Assembly: GCA_030685015.1 (NCBI GenBank)
Contig: JAUXWS010000067.1
Location: 77,397-141,396, forward strand
Reading direction: 5' to 3'
DNA from: a bacterium
GTDB lineage: Bacteria > CAIWAD01
Length of the DNA: 64,000 nucleotides
Shown here in pieces: positions 15,508-24,453 of this stretch. Numbering within the stretch: position 1 is the stretch's first letter; every line of letters begins with the position of its first letter. Below the pieces are notes generated by a model that was not told where the DNA came from, ran no database searches, and worked only from the letters and a program-made list of their open reading frames with translations. A program made the position numbers and the translations under genes.

Positions 15508-17444
15508 GCCGGACGGTGGGTCTCACGGCCAGCTCCCCCACGTCCGCACCTGCCACCGCGCCCTTGAGCCCGCGGCGGACGACCGGCCACGCGCCCACTC
15601 GATACCAACCCACTCGGCGTGGCTGGCTGCCCGGCCTGCTGCTGGCGGCCCTGGCCGGACTGGCCAGCAGCCGCCTGCCAGCCCTGGAACTACAGCACCA
15701 GGCCTTGCGGGGCCTGGAGGACCACAGTTCGCGCCTTATCCTCGGACACGCCCTGGCCGGACCCCGCGACAGCCTGCGGCTTGATCTGCGCGCCGAATGG
15801 CGGGGGGGCTACCGCGACTACAACCGGGACAGCCGCCGCCTCCTCGAGCAGGCCTCGCTGGACGGCACCCGCCGCCTGGACGGACCCTGGCGCCTGCGCT
15901 GGGCGGCCCGCCAGGCCCTCTTCAATGAGCGTCGCTCCCTGCGCGAAACGGTCTCCTCCTCGCTGGACCTCGGCCTGCGCCACGCCGGCCTCCTGGACGC
16001 CGAAGCGCTGGGAGGCTGGATGCAGGATCGCCGCCAGACCGGCTTCGACAGTGGCCCCCGTCTGCGCCTGGGACTGGGCGCCACCAGCCCGGGTGAGGAC
16101 GCAGGCCTGTCCGGGCGTGGCGACTGGCAGCTGGAGGCGCCGGGCCGGCGACGCAATCAGCGGCTGGATCTTGCCCTGCGCAGTGATTGGCAGGGTCAAG
16201 ACGGCACCGTCCATGAGGCGCGGCTGGCTCTGCGCGACCAGCGTGAGGACACCTTCCCCGATCCCTTGCGGGAAAGGCTGGAGCGCCGGCGCGGCCTGGA
16301 GATCACGCTGGAGGACCGCTTTCGGGGGCGGTTGGGCCGGCAGGCTCGTCTCGCCGCCGATCTGCGGGCCTGGAGCCGCAACCAGGATCGCCGGCCGCGG
16401 ACGGCGACCGACTCCCTCCTGGACACGCGGGGCTCGTTGCTCGACCGCGGCCTGGAACTGCGCACCGAGCCCTCTCTCACGCAGGGCGGCCTGGAATCAA
16501 GCATCGCCTACACCTTCCAACGCCAGCAACAGGATACCGAGTACGGACCCCTGAGCCGTCTCAGCCGCACCCTGAGCGACATCGCCCTCAACCGGCTGGA
16601 GGCGCGCCTGCTCTGGAGTCCGGCGGCGGACAGCCTGCTGGCCAGGGGCGCCGTGGAACTCCGGCGCCGCGACACGGATTTCACCGGCCCCGTGCGACGC
16701 GATCCCGACTACATGGACCAGGCCCGTCGCGAGGGTCACCTGCGCTGGAGCCACGCCCTGGGGGGCGGTTCCCTGGTTGCCCTCGAAGGCGGCCTCACCC
16801 TGGCCATCGAGCGGCACCAGCAATCGAGCCGCAGTCGGGCAAACTACCTCAACCGCACTTGGCGCAGCGCCGCCGAGCACCGCCTGGCACTGGGCGACTG
16901 GCGCCTGGCCGGGCGGGGCGTGCTGGTGGCCGACTACCGGCTTTACGATTTCGATGATCCCCTGCAACCGCGCAGCTGGATCCAACGGCGGCTCCTGCTG
17001 ACGGAGCGCGCCCGTCACCCGCTGCCCGTCCCCGACCGCCTGGACGGCTGGCGCCTGGCGGGCGAGCTGGGTGGGCGCTGGATGGAGGAGGACGGCGGCA
17101 GCTTCCTGCGCCAGGACGGCCGCGAACGCCTCTCCGATTCGGCGCAAGAGTGGCAGGCGGGGGGAGCGCTGGAAGGGCGGCGCGGCCGCTGGACCCTCAA
17201 ACCGGGCTGGGATTGGGTGGAGCGGCGGGACTGGCGCTGGTCGGCGGCCGAGGGGCGGCGGACAAGCCACCTGGTTCGGCATCTGCGGCGCCAGGGGCCG
17301 CTTCTCGCCGTGCAGCGTGTCGCCCCGGGTGGCCGCCTGGCCCTCAATCTGCAGTGGGAGTGGGTTCGCGACGGTGCGGGAGAGACGGTGCGCAGCCGCC
17401 GCAATGTGTGGGGTCGACTGGATTGGAGCTGGCATGGGCGCTGA
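15504..17444 (+). CDS. Predicted outer-membrane barrel protein, unknown
   Basis: About 646 residues. A long N-terminal stretch precedes a signal-like segment (RRGWLPGLLLAALAGLASSR). The remainder is rich in alternating short strands with Arg, Trp and Tyr (LRWAARQALFNERRSL, HLRWSHALGGGSLVALEGGL, LALNLQWEWVRDGAG) and ends in a terminal aromatic strand RLDWSWHGR. This resembles large outer-membrane barrels, but I cannot name a family. The GTG at 15504 overlaps the DUF502 stop and is the most economical start; the signal segment begins about 38 codons in, so a later start is possible. A GC-rich hairpin follows the stop. Confidence 0.6.
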   Translation: MSRTVGLTASSPTSAPATAPLSPRRTTGHAPTRYQPTRRGWLPGLLLAALAGLASSRLPALELQHQALRGLEDHSSRLILGHALAGPRDSLRLDLRAEWRGGYRDYNRDSRRLLEQASLDGTRRLDGPWRLRWAARQALFNERRSLRETVSSSLDLGLRHAGLLDAEALGGWMQDRRQTGFDSGPRLRLGLGATSPGEDAGLSGRGDWQLEAPGRRRNQRLDLALRSDWQGQDGTVHEARLALRDQREDTFPDPLRERLERRRGLEITLEDRFRGRLGRQARLAADLRAWSRNQDRRPRTATDSLLDTRGSLLDRGLELRTEPSLTQGGLESSIAYTFQRQQQDTEYGPLSRLSRTLSDIALNRLEARLLWSPAADSLLARGAVELRRRDTDFTGPVRRDPDYMDQARREGHLRWSHALGGGSLVALEGGLTLAIERHQQSSRSRANYLNRTWRSAAEHRLALGDWRLAGRGVLVADYRLYDFDDPLQPRSWIQRRLLLTERARHPLPVPDRLDGWRLAGELGGRWMEEDGGSFLRQDGRERLSDSAQEWQAGGALEGRRGRWTLKPGWDWVERRDWRWSAAEGRRTSHLVRHLRRQGPLLAVQRVAPGGRLALNLQWEWVRDGAGETVRSRRNVWGRLDWSWHGR

Positions 17445-17452
17445 GTCCTGGT

Positions 17453-17467
17453 GGCCCCGCCGGGGCC
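17453..17467 (+). terminator. Short GC hairpin after the barrel gene
   Basis: GGCCCC-GCC-GGGGCC directly follows the stop at 17444, with no T-run. It probably ends the eno-to-barrel transcript. Confidence 0.45.
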
Positions 17468-17920
17468 TCTCCCGGCGCCGGGTTATCTAAGTTGAGCGCC
17501 CCGCTGCCAAGTGGTTCGCCCGGGTGCGAGGCTGCCTGGACATGAAGGGGGGCGGAATGCGAGGCGGCGGACCGGCTGTGGTCCGCAGGGTACACCGCTT
17601 CGAAGAAGTTTCCCCGCGTGGCCCTGTACGGGGATCTTTCTGGAGAACCCAGCATTAACCCCGGGCGGGAGGGGGGCGGTGGGAGGGAATACCAACAAAT
17701 TTCGGAAAACAGTAGACTGGAGTTCGTCGATAGTGGGAGCCAGGCCATCCATTCCGCCTTCAGCGGCCCGCATCCAAGACAGGATGCGTGCCCATCCCAC
17801 AAGGACCCGCCGGGGGATCTCCCCGGCTCCAGCAGCGCGATGGATGCAAGCCCCCGCAGCAGCTAGGGCCCGACAGGTCCCGGCAGCGGGAAGATCCGCC
17901 GGTCGCGACGAGGGAAGGGG
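17468..17920. other. Gene-free region upstream of iscS
   Basis: About 450 bases without a credible gene. Open frames here are Arg/Pro/Gly-rich and look random. An AT-richer island at about 17690-17750 contains TAGACT (17713-17718), identical to the -10 box of the ffh promoter in this window, but no matching -35 box is seen. It probably contains the promoter for the iscS operon. Confidence 0.4.
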
Positions 17921-19072
17921 ATGAGAAAGGTCTTCCTCGACCACGCCTCCACCACGCCCCTGGATTCCCGCGTCCTGGCGGGCATGCTGCGCCTGGCCGG
18001 CGAAGCCTTCGGCAACCCGTCCAGCGGGCACCTCTTCGGACGGCGGGCGCGCGCCCTGCTGGACGACGCCGCCGATCAGGCGGCGGGCGTGATCGGCGCG
18101 GCGCGGCCCGAGGAGATCGTCTTCACAAGCGGCGGCACCGAGGCTGACAATCTGGCCTTGCGCGGTGTCCTGGCCGGCCTGCCCGCGGCCAGCTCCCTGG
18201 TCGTCTCCGCCGCCGACCATGCCGCCGTGCTGGACACGGCGGCGGACCTCGAGGCGGAGGGCCGGAGCGTGATCCGCCTGCCGGTGGACGGGCGTGGGCG
18301 GGTGGATCCCGAAAAGTTGGCGTGGGTGCTGGAGCAGGGGGGCGTGGGCCTCGTCAGCATCATCTGGGCCAACAACGAGCTGGGCTCCATCAATGAGCTG
18401 CCGGCCCTGGCCGGGCTGTGCCGACGGCACGGCGCGCCCTTCCACACCGACGCCGTGCAGGCCCTGGGACGACTGGCCGTGCGGGTGGACGAAGTCCCCA
18501 TCGATCTGCTCAGCGGCAGTGCCCACAAGTTCGGCGGCCCCAAGGGCGCGGGCTTCCTCTACGTGCGGCGCGGCACCGCCCTGCGGCCCCGGCAGACAGG
18601 GGGCCTGCAGCAAGGGGGGCGGCGCGGCGGCACCGAGAATGTGCCGGGCCTCGTCGGGCTGGGTCTGGCCATCGAGCTGGCCGAGAGCGGCCGCGTCGAG
18701 GCGGGGGTGCGGCTGCGCGCCCTGTCCCGCCGCCTGGGCGCGCGCCTGGCGGGGGCGCCCGGTCTGCGCCTCCTGGGCGACGGCGCCGCCGCGGACCAGC
18801 TGCCCGGCCATTTCTCCCTCTGCTTCGAGGAGGTGGAGGGCGAGGCCCTGCTCCTCTCCCTGGACCTGGACGGCATCGCCGTGAGCAGCGGCAGCGCCTG
18901 CCACACCGGCAGCATCGAGCCCAGCCATGTGCTGCTCGCCGCCGGGCTCAGCCGACGCCAGGCCAAGGGCACCATCCGCCTGGTGCTGGGACGCGATACG
19001 ACGGAGGAGGATCTGGACTACGCCGCCGCCCGCCTTCTGGAGCACGCCGCCCGCCTGCGGGGAACCCAGTGA
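17921..19072 (+). CDS. iscS: Cysteine desulfurase (IscS/NifS type)
   Basis: A 383-residue PLP enzyme that takes sulfur from cysteine to form an enzyme persulfide. N-terminal VFLDHASTTPLD, FTSGGTEADNLAL, the PLP-binding Lys in SGSAHKFGGPKGAG and the mobile-loop catalytic Cys in SSGSACHTGSIEPSHVL define group I (IscS/NifS). GGQQ-type GGLQQGGRRGGTENV is present. The next gene, mnmA, overlaps its stop and uses its sulfur for tRNA 2-thiolation, so the pair is a sulfur-relay operon. The ATG follows a GGGGATG context with an AAGGGG site. Confidence 0.95.
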   Translation: MRKVFLDHASTTPLDSRVLAGMLRLAGEAFGNPSSGHLFGRRARALLDDAADQAAGVIGAARPEEIVFTSGGTEADNLALRGVLAGLPAASSLVVSAADHAAVLDTAADLEAEGRSVIRLPVDGRGRVDPEKLAWVLEQGGVGLVSIIWANNELGSINELPALAGLCRRHGAPFHTDAVQALGRLAVRVDEVPIDLLSGSAHKFGGPKGAGFLYVRRGTALRPRQTGGLQQGGRRGGTENVPGLVGLGLAIELAESGRVEAGVRLRALSRRLGARLAGAPGLRLLGDGAAADQLPGHFSLCFEEVEGEALLLSLDLDGIAVSSGSACHTGSIEPSHVLLAAGLSRRQAKGTIRLVLGRDTTEEDLDYAAARLLEHAARLRGTQ

Positions 19073-20166
19073 GCCGCCGGGGGCGCGTGGTGGTGGCCAT
19101 GTCCGGCGGGGTGGACAGCGCCGTGGCCGCCGCCCTGCTTGTGGAGCAGGGCCACGAGGTGGTCGGCCTCACCATGAAGCTGCACGGTCATCTCGACACG
19201 GGAACCGTGACGGCCGAGCGGGGTTGCTGCGACCTGCGCGCCTACAGCGACGCCCGCCGCGTCTGCGACCGCCTGGGCATTCCCCACCAGGTGGTCGATC
19301 TGTCCGCCGAGTTCCGCCGCGACGTGATGGACGTCTTCGCCTCCGAGTATTTCGCCGGCCGCACGCCCAACCCCTGCGTCCTCTGCAACACGCGCCTCAA
19401 GTGGGAGCACCTCTGGCAGAGGGCCGCGCAGGTCGAGGCGGAGGCGATCGCCACCGGCCACTACGCCCGCGTGGAGCGGGAAGGGGCGGCTTGGGTCCTG
19501 CGGCGCGCCGCCTCGCGCGACAAGGACCAGAGCTACGCGCTGTGGGGCATCCAGCGGGAGCGTCTCGCCCGCACCCTCTTCCCGTTGGGCGGGCTGGAGA
19601 AGGCCCAGGTGCGCGATTTGGCGCGCGGCCTGGGTCTGAGCGTGGCCGACAAGGCGGAGAGCCAGGACATCTGTTTCGTGCCGGACGGCGACCATGTCCG
19701 CTTCTTGCGCCACCACGATCCGGTGGCCGCCGCTGCCGCCGGCGGCGGCGAGGTGGTGGGGCCGGACGGCGCGGTGCTGGGCCGCCACGACGGGGTGGCG
19801 GCCTACACGGTGGGTCAGCGGCGGGGCCTCGGCCTGGCCTTGGGCCGGCCCCACTATGTCAGCCGCATCGATGCCGCCACGGGGCGTGTCCACTTGGCGA
19901 AGGAGCAGGATCTTTACCAGTCGATGCTCACGGCCGACGGTCTCAACTGGCTGGTGCAAGAGCCGGGCGGGGAGCTGTCCTGCCAGGCCGCCATCCGTTA
20001 CCGTGATCCGGGCAGCCCCTGTTTGGTGAGGGTGCGGGAAGGCGTGGCCGAGGTGCGCTTCGCCCGGCCGCGGCGGGCCATCGCGCCCGGGCAGTGTGTG
20101 GTGTTCTACCAGGGCGACCAGGTGCTGGGCGGCGGCTGGATCCGCTCCGCCCGGGACTCCGCCTGA
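19069..20166 (+). CDS. mnmA: tRNA-specific 2-thiouridylase MnmA
   Basis: A 365-residue ATP-dependent enzyme that thiolates U34 of Glu, Gln and Lys tRNAs. Visible: the PP-loop VAMSGGVDSAVAAALL, the first catalytic Cys in NPCVLCNTRLKW, ATGHYARV, DKDQSYALWGI, the second catalytic Cys in ESQDICFVPDGDH, and the C-terminal YTVGQRRGLGLA and PGQCVVFYQGDQVLGGGWI. The GTG start at 19069 overlaps the iscS stop; MSRRGRVVVAMSGG is the normal N-terminus. The upstream continuation of the open frame lies within iscS and is not used. Confidence 0.96.
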   Translation: MSRRGRVVVAMSGGVDSAVAAALLVEQGHEVVGLTMKLHGHLDTGTVTAERGCCDLRAYSDARRVCDRLGIPHQVVDLSAEFRRDVMDVFASEYFAGRTPNPCVLCNTRLKWEHLWQRAAQVEAEAIATGHYARVEREGAAWVLRRAASRDKDQSYALWGIQRERLARTLFPLGGLEKAQVRDLARGLGLSVADKAESQDICFVPDGDHVRFLRHHDPVAAAAAGGGEVVGPDGAVLGRHDGVAAYTVGQRRGLGLALGRPHYVSRIDAATGRVHLAKEQDLYQSMLTADGLNWLVQEPGGELSCQAAIRYRDPGSPCLVRVREGVAEVRFARPRRAIAPGQCVVFYQGDQVLGGGWIRSARDSA

Positions 20167-20177
20167 GGGAGGTTGCG

Positions 20178-20990
20178 ATGTCGAAGGAAGGACGGGGCCG
20201 CGCCCTCACCACCACCGGCCTGCGCCGGATGAAGGAAAAGGGCGAGCGCATCGTCGCCCTCACCGCCTACGACGCCCTCTTCGCGCGGCTGGAGGACCAG
20301 GCCGGCGTGGACCTCATCCTGGTGGGGGACAGCGTGGGCATGGTTTACGGCGGGCGCCCCGACACCCTGGCCGTGACCGTCGAGCAGATGGTCTACCACA
20401 CGGCCTGCGTGCGCCGCGGCGTGGAGCGGGCCCTCCTTGTCACCGACATGCCCTTCCTCAGCGTGCAGGGGAACGCGGACGAGGCCCTGCGTCACTGCGG
20501 CCGCATGCTGGCCGAGGGCGGGGCCCAGGCCGTCAAGGTGGAGGGCTGCCGCCCGGTGCTGGAGACGATCCGCCGCCTGGTGGACTGCGGCATCCCCGTC
20601 ATGGGCCACCTGGGGCTGATCCCCCAGAGCATCCACCGCCTGGGCGGGTGGGGGCAGCGCGGCCGGGGCGCCGCCGAGGCGGAGCGGCTCTTCAAGGAGG
20701 CGCGCCTGCTGGAAGAGGCGGGCTGTTTCTCCCTGGTGCTGGAGAAGGTGGAACCGGGCCTGGCCGCCCGCATCACGGCCTCCCTGGCCATTCCCGTCAT
20801 CGGCATCGGCAGCGGATCGGATTGCGACGGCCAGGTGCTGGTCAACATGGACATGCTGGGGCTCTATGAGGAACTGCAGCCTGCCTTCGCGCGCCGCTTC
20901 GCTTCCCTGGCCGCCGAGGTGCGCGCCGCGGTGGAGGCCTACGGCCTGGCGGTGCGGGAGGGGAACTTCCCGGGACCGGAGGAGATTTGA
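20178..20990 (+). CDS. panB: 3-methyl-2-oxobutanoate hydroxymethyltransferase
   Basis: A 270-residue PanB, which makes ketopantoate from alpha-ketoisovalerate and methylene-tetrahydrofolate in pantothenate/CoA synthesis. Motifs: ALTAYDALFARL, LVGDSVGMVYGG (metal and substrate binding), VTDMPFLSVQG, VKVEGCRP and MGHLGLIPQSIHRLGG, with GIGSGSDCDGQVLVNMDMLG near the end. Length and residues are standard. ATG 20178 has a GGGAGG site and follows mnmA by 11 bases; panC follows. Confidence 0.97.
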   Translation: MSKEGRGRALTTTGLRRMKEKGERIVALTAYDALFARLEDQAGVDLILVGDSVGMVYGGRPDTLAVTVEQMVYHTACVRRGVERALLVTDMPFLSVQGNADEALRHCGRMLAEGGAQAVKVEGCRPVLETIRRLVDCGIPVMGHLGLIPQSIHRLGGWGQRGRGAAEAERLFKEARLLEEAGCFSLVLEKVEPGLAARITASLAIPVIGIGSGSDCDGQVLVNMDMLGLYEELQPAFARRFASLAAEVRAAVEAYGLAVREGNFPGPEEI

Positions 20991-21065
20991 GGGCCTTCGC
21001 CGGACGCGACGGCCGTCCGCCGGAGACCCACGGGCAGTTGGGATGACCAGGCAAGGGAGCACGCG

Positions 21066-21962
21066 GTGGAGCTGCTGACCAGCATCCGGGAGATGCAGAG
21101 CCACGCCGGTGGACTGGAGCGCCAGGGCCGGCGCATCGGCCTGGTCCCCACCATGGGCTATCTGCACGAGGGCCACCTCTCCCTGGTGCGGGCCCTGCGC
21201 GGGCGCTGTGACAGCCTGTGGCTGAGCAGCTTCGTCAACCCCGCCCAGTTCGGGCCCGCCGAGGATCTGGAGCGCTACCCACGCGACCTGGAGCGCGACC
21301 TGGCCCTTTGCCGCGAGGCGGGCGTGGACGGCGTGCTGGCGCCGGCGGCGGCCGAGGTCTACCCGCCCGGCTTCTCCACCTGGGTGACGCCCGGTCCCGT
21401 CGCCGACCGCTACTGCGGCGCCACGCGGCCGGGCCACTTCCGCGGCGTGCTCAGCATCGTGCTAAGGCTCTTCCTGTGGACGCGCTGCCGGGTCGCCGCC
21501 TTCGGGGCCAAGGACGCCCAGCAGCTCTGGCTGATCCGGCGCATGATCCGTGACCTGGATCTGGAGGTGGAGGTGGTGGAGGGCGCCACCCTGCGCGAGG
21601 CGGACGGCCTGGCCATGAGCAGCCGCAACGTCCACCTGGGACCGGAGGATCGCCGCAGCGCCCTGGCCATCAGTCGCGCCCTGCGCCTGGGGCGCGACGC
21701 CCTCGCGGCCGGGGCCGGGGCCGGGCACGCCCTGGATCTGATGAGGGCGGAGCTGGACCGCGAAGCCGCGCTGACCCTCGACTACCTGCATGTGGCCGAC
21801 TGGTCGACCCTGGGCTCCCTGGCCGGGGTTCCGGAGCGGCCCCAATGGCGCGAGGCGCCGGACGGAGGCGGGGAGCGCGAACTGGTGCTGCTGGCGGCGG
21901 CCCGGGTGGGCGCCGTGCGCCTCATCGACAACATGCGGGTGACGACCAAGCACGGGGATTGA
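21066..21962 (+). CDS. panC: Pantothenate synthetase
   Basis: A 298-residue PanC, joining pantoate and beta-alanine with ATP. Motifs: LVPTMGYLHEGHLSLV (HIGH-like nucleotide site), SSFVNPAQFGPAEDLERYPR, GHFRGVLSIVLRLFLW, FGAKDAQQLWLIRRM and the KMSKS-like SSRNVHLGPEDR. It starts with GTG 21066 behind a GGGAG site. It follows panB in the same pathway by 75 bases and precedes a nucleotidyltransferase by 19 bases. Confidence 0.96.
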   Translation: MELLTSIREMQSHAGGLERQGRRIGLVPTMGYLHEGHLSLVRALRGRCDSLWLSSFVNPAQFGPAEDLERYPRDLERDLALCREAGVDGVLAPAAAEVYPPGFSTWVTPGPVADRYCGATRPGHFRGVLSIVLRLFLWTRCRVAAFGAKDAQQLWLIRRMIRDLDLEVEVVEGATLREADGLAMSSRNVHLGPEDRRSALAISRALRLGRDALAAGAGAGHALDLMRAELDREAALTLDYLHVADWSTLGSLAGVPERPQWREAPDGGGERELVLLAAARVGAVRLIDNMRVTTKHGD

Positions 21963-21981
21963 AAGTCAGGAAAGGAAGGCC

Positions 21982-22752
21982 GTGGCACTGGAACTCTCGG
22001 TCATCGTCCTCGCCGCCGGCAAGGGCACGCGCATGAAATCGGACCTGGCCAAGGTGCTGCACCCCTGCCTGGGCCGGCCCCTCATCGACTGGGTGCTGGA
22101 CCAGGCCGACGCGGTGGGGGCCCGCCATCAGGTGGTGGTGGTGGGGCATCAGCGGGAGGCGGTGATGGCCGCCGTGGGCGCCCGGGGGGTCACCTTCGCC
22201 GTCCAGGCGGAGCAGAGGGGCACGGGACATGCTGTACAGATGTGTCGGGAGGCCATGGCCGGGCACGGGGGGGATGTCCTCGTTTTGTCGGGAGACGTGC
22301 CCCTGCTGGGGGCCGACACCCTCCGGGCCCTGCGTCGGCACCACGAGGACGGGGGCTGCGCCGCCACGGTCCTGACCGCCATCTTCGCCGATCCCACCGG
22401 CTACGGACGCATCCTGCGCGACGCCGCCGGCCGCGTCGCCCGCATCGTGGAGCACAAGGACGCCAGCGAGGAGGAGCGTGGCGTGTCCGAGATCAACTCG
22501 GGCATCTACCTTTTCAACACGGAGCGCCTCTTCGCCTGCATCGACCGCCTGCGGCCGGACAACGCCCAGGGGGAATTGTACCTGACGGACATCATCCGCT
22601 TCCTGGTGGAGGACGACCTGCCCGTCTCCGCCCTGCCGACGGAGGATCCGGCCGAGATCCATGGCATCAACACAGTGGAGCAGCTGGCCGCGGTGGAGGC
22701 CGAGCTGAGGCGCCGCGCCGGCGGCGGGAACCGTCAAAAAGCGCTATCATGA
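21982..22752 (+). CDS. GlmU-like sugar-nucleotide pyrophosphorylase domain protein
   Basis: A 256-residue nucleotidyltransferase that looks like the N-terminal half of GlmU: VIVLAAGKGTRMKSDLAKVL (nucleotide-binding loop), QRGTGHAVQ, LSGDVPLLG, GYGRILRDA, EINSGIYLF and QGELYLTDII. GlmU makes UDP-N-acetylglucosamine. The C-terminal left-handed beta-helix acetyltransferase domain is absent; the protein ends after the pyrophosphorylase domain. So the acetyl transfer must be done elsewhere, or the substrate differs. GTG 21982 follows an AAAGGAAGG site. Confidence 0.88.
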   Translation: MALELSVIVLAAGKGTRMKSDLAKVLHPCLGRPLIDWVLDQADAVGARHQVVVVGHQREAVMAAVGARGVTFAVQAEQRGTGHAVQMCREAMAGHGGDVLVLSGDVPLLGADTLRALRRHHEDGGCAATVLTAIFADPTGYGRILRDAAGRVARIVEHKDASEEERGVSEINSGIYLFNTERLFACIDRLRPDNAQGELYLTDIIRFLVEDDLPVSALPTEDPAEIHGINTVEQLAAVEAELRRRAGGGNRQKALS

Positions 22753-22778
22753 ACACTGTCAACGAGAAGGAGTTCCGC

Positions 22779-23261
22779 ATGACCGGTCAGAACATCATGC
22801 GGGGCCTGCTGGTCGCGCTGTTGGCGCTGGCCGCGCACGCCCAATTCAAGGATCGGGCCGAGGTCCAGCCCCTGGCGGGCATGGTCCTCCAACCTGGCGT
22901 GGGCCTCAACCTGCAGGGGCCCTTGCTCGACCCGAACCGCCTGCAGATCCGCCAGTCCGTCGAGATGGGTTTTGCCAGCGGCGGAGGCGGCGCCGTCGGC
23001 GCCGGCCTTTACCTCAACCAATTGGACTATCAGCTGTCCAGCACCCTGGACATGAGGGTCGAGGTGGGGGTCAACAGCATCTTCCACAACAGTGTGATGC
23101 CCGGCGCCACCGGCCAGAACCTGGTGGGCGGGGCCGAACTGCGCTGGCGCCCCACCGACGACCTGGAGATGCGCCTGTCCGCCTCGCGCGGGCTGGCGCC
23201 GCGCCGCTCCTGGCCGGGTGGCTGGTCCTCGCCCATGGACGGCTGGGGCTTCACCGAGTGA
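22779..23261 (+). CDS. Small secreted protein with barrel-like sequence, unknown
   Basis: About 160 residues with an N-terminal signal peptide (MRGLLVALLALAAHAQ). The remainder, such as GAGLYLNQLDYQLSSTLDMR and GGAELRWRPTDDLEMRLSAS, looks like a set of membrane beta strands. ATG 22779 is preferred because AAGGAG sits 6 bases upstream; an in-frame ATG at 22749 is possible and would overlap the previous gene. It ends with a Trp/Gly-rich tail. No family is recognised. Confidence 0.65.
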   Translation: MTGQNIMRGLLVALLALAAHAQFKDRAEVQPLAGMVLQPGVGLNLQGPLLDPNRLQIRQSVEMGFASGGGGAVGAGLYLNQLDYQLSSTLDMRVEVGVNSIFHNSVMPGATGQNLVGGAELRWRPTDDLEMRLSASRGLAPRRSWPGGWSSPMDGWGFTE

Positions 23262-23285
23262 TCCAGCGCACGAGAGCCTGATTCC

Positions 23286-23951
23286 ATGTCCATCCGTCGT
23301 ACCGCCGCCTCTTCATCCGGCTCCCACGGTGCGGGGGGAGCTTTTTGGACCTCCCTTGCCGCCTGGAGCGCCCTGGTGATCGGCCTGGCCAACCTCGCCT
23401 TCATCATGTTCCTGTGGAACCGATTGCCCGTCAAGGATCTGGAGGACGAGGCGGGAGACCTGCTCCAGCGTGGGCAGGCCATGGTGGAGGACGTGGCGGA
23501 TCGCTTGCCGGAGTCCGCCCCGGAGAGGGGGGGGGAGCCGGCCCCGGCCGTCGCCACAGGGACATTGGCCGGCCGGGAGGAGCCCCTCAGCCCGGCGCCG
23601 CCCACCGAGGCGGAGGCCCAGGCCCAGGCGGCCCCCGAGGACGCCCGTCCGGGCATCCGCCTGCAAGTATTGAACGGAACCGGCGTGCGGCTGGTGGCGG
23701 CCCAGGCCGCCGATGGCCTGCGCCGCTTGCGCTACGACGTCCGCGAGACGGGCAACGCCCGCGAGCCATTGGACAAGACGCGCATCGTCAGCCGGGTGAA
23801 GGATCCGGCGCCCTCCCTCCGGCTGGCCCAGGACCTGGGCCTCTCCTCCGCCCGGATCAGCTATGCCGCCGATCCCAACCTGGTGGACGTGGATCTGACC
23901 CTGATCATGGGAGCCGACTACCGCAAGCTGCCCGTCATGGGCAAACGATGA
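23286..23951 (+). CDS. LytR C-terminal domain protein with one membrane anchor
   Basis: A 221-residue protein. One membrane helix lies at about residues 22-44 (LAAWSALVIGLANLAFIMFL), followed by a Pro/Ala/Glu-rich spacer. A C-terminal LytR_C-like domain follows (IRLQVLNGTGVRLVAAQAAD, then LRRLRYDV and DLTLIMGADYRKLPV). Such domains occur at the C-terminus of LytR-CpsA-Psr wall ligases and alone in Gram-negatives; the role here is unknown. It ends 10 bases before rsfS, an arrangement common in many bacteria. Confidence 0.78.
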   Translation: MSIRRTAASSSGSHGAGGAFWTSLAAWSALVIGLANLAFIMFLWNRLPVKDLEDEAGDLLQRGQAMVEDVADRLPESAPERGGEPAPAVATGTLAGREEPLSPAPPTEAEAQAQAAPEDARPGIRLQVLNGTGVRLVAAQAADGLRRLRYDVRETGNAREPLDKTRIVSRVKDPAPSLRLAQDLGLSSARISYAADPNLVDVDLTLIMGADYRKLPVMGKR

Positions 23952-23961
23952 GGACCAGGAC

Positions 23962-24399
23962 GTGAAAGGCATCCACCTGGCGCGACGCATCGCGCGGATG
24001 GCGTGGGCCAAGAAGGCCGAGGACGTGGTGATCCTGGATCTGCGGGGCCTGACGGACACGACGGATTTCTTCGTGATCTCCACCGGCCAGGTGGGCATGC
24101 ACGTGCGGGCGATCACCGACTTCGTCATGGACCAAGCCCGCGACCTGGGCGAGCGGGCCCATGTCTCGGAGAAGGACTCCGACGAGTGGATGGTGGTCGA
24201 CTTCGTGGACGTCATCTTCCACTGCTTCCAACCGCAGAAGCGCCGCCACTACAACCTGGAGCGGCTGTGGTGCGACGCCCTGCGCCTGGAGGTGGACCCC
24301 GCCTCGGGCACGGCCGGCACCCTCAAGGCGGCGCGCGAGGATCTGGAGCGGCGCCGCAGCCAGCCCGCGCGCAAGCGCCAGCCGGCCCGGCGCGCCTGA
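23962..24399 (+). CDS. rsfS: Ribosomal silencing factor RsfS
   Basis: A 145-residue RsfS/Iojap protein. It binds uL14 on the large ribosomal subunit and blocks subunit joining under starvation. Family segments: KKAEDVVILDLRGLTDTTDF, FVISTGQVGMHVRAI, EKDSDEWMVVDFVDVIFHCF and RRHYNLERLWCDA. A basic tail (RRRSQPARKRQPARRA) extends beyond the usual end. GTG start; a GAGG site lies 8 bases upstream. Confidence 0.93.
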   Translation: MKGIHLARRIARMAWAKKAEDVVILDLRGLTDTTDFFVISTGQVGMHVRAITDFVMDQARDLGERAHVSEKDSDEWMVVDFVDVIFHCFQPQKRRHYNLERLWCDALRLEVDPASGTAGTLKAAREDLERRRSQPARKRQPARRA

Positions 24400-24453
24400 G
24401 CCCGGCCGCCCTTCCCTGCAATCACCAGGCAATCAGTCCGGCCGGGAGATGAC

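Noticed and set aside
17511-17924. 137-codon frame in the gap before iscS
   Set aside because: Arg/Pro/Ala-rich random composition, no family resemblance, and the gap has promoter-like features instead.
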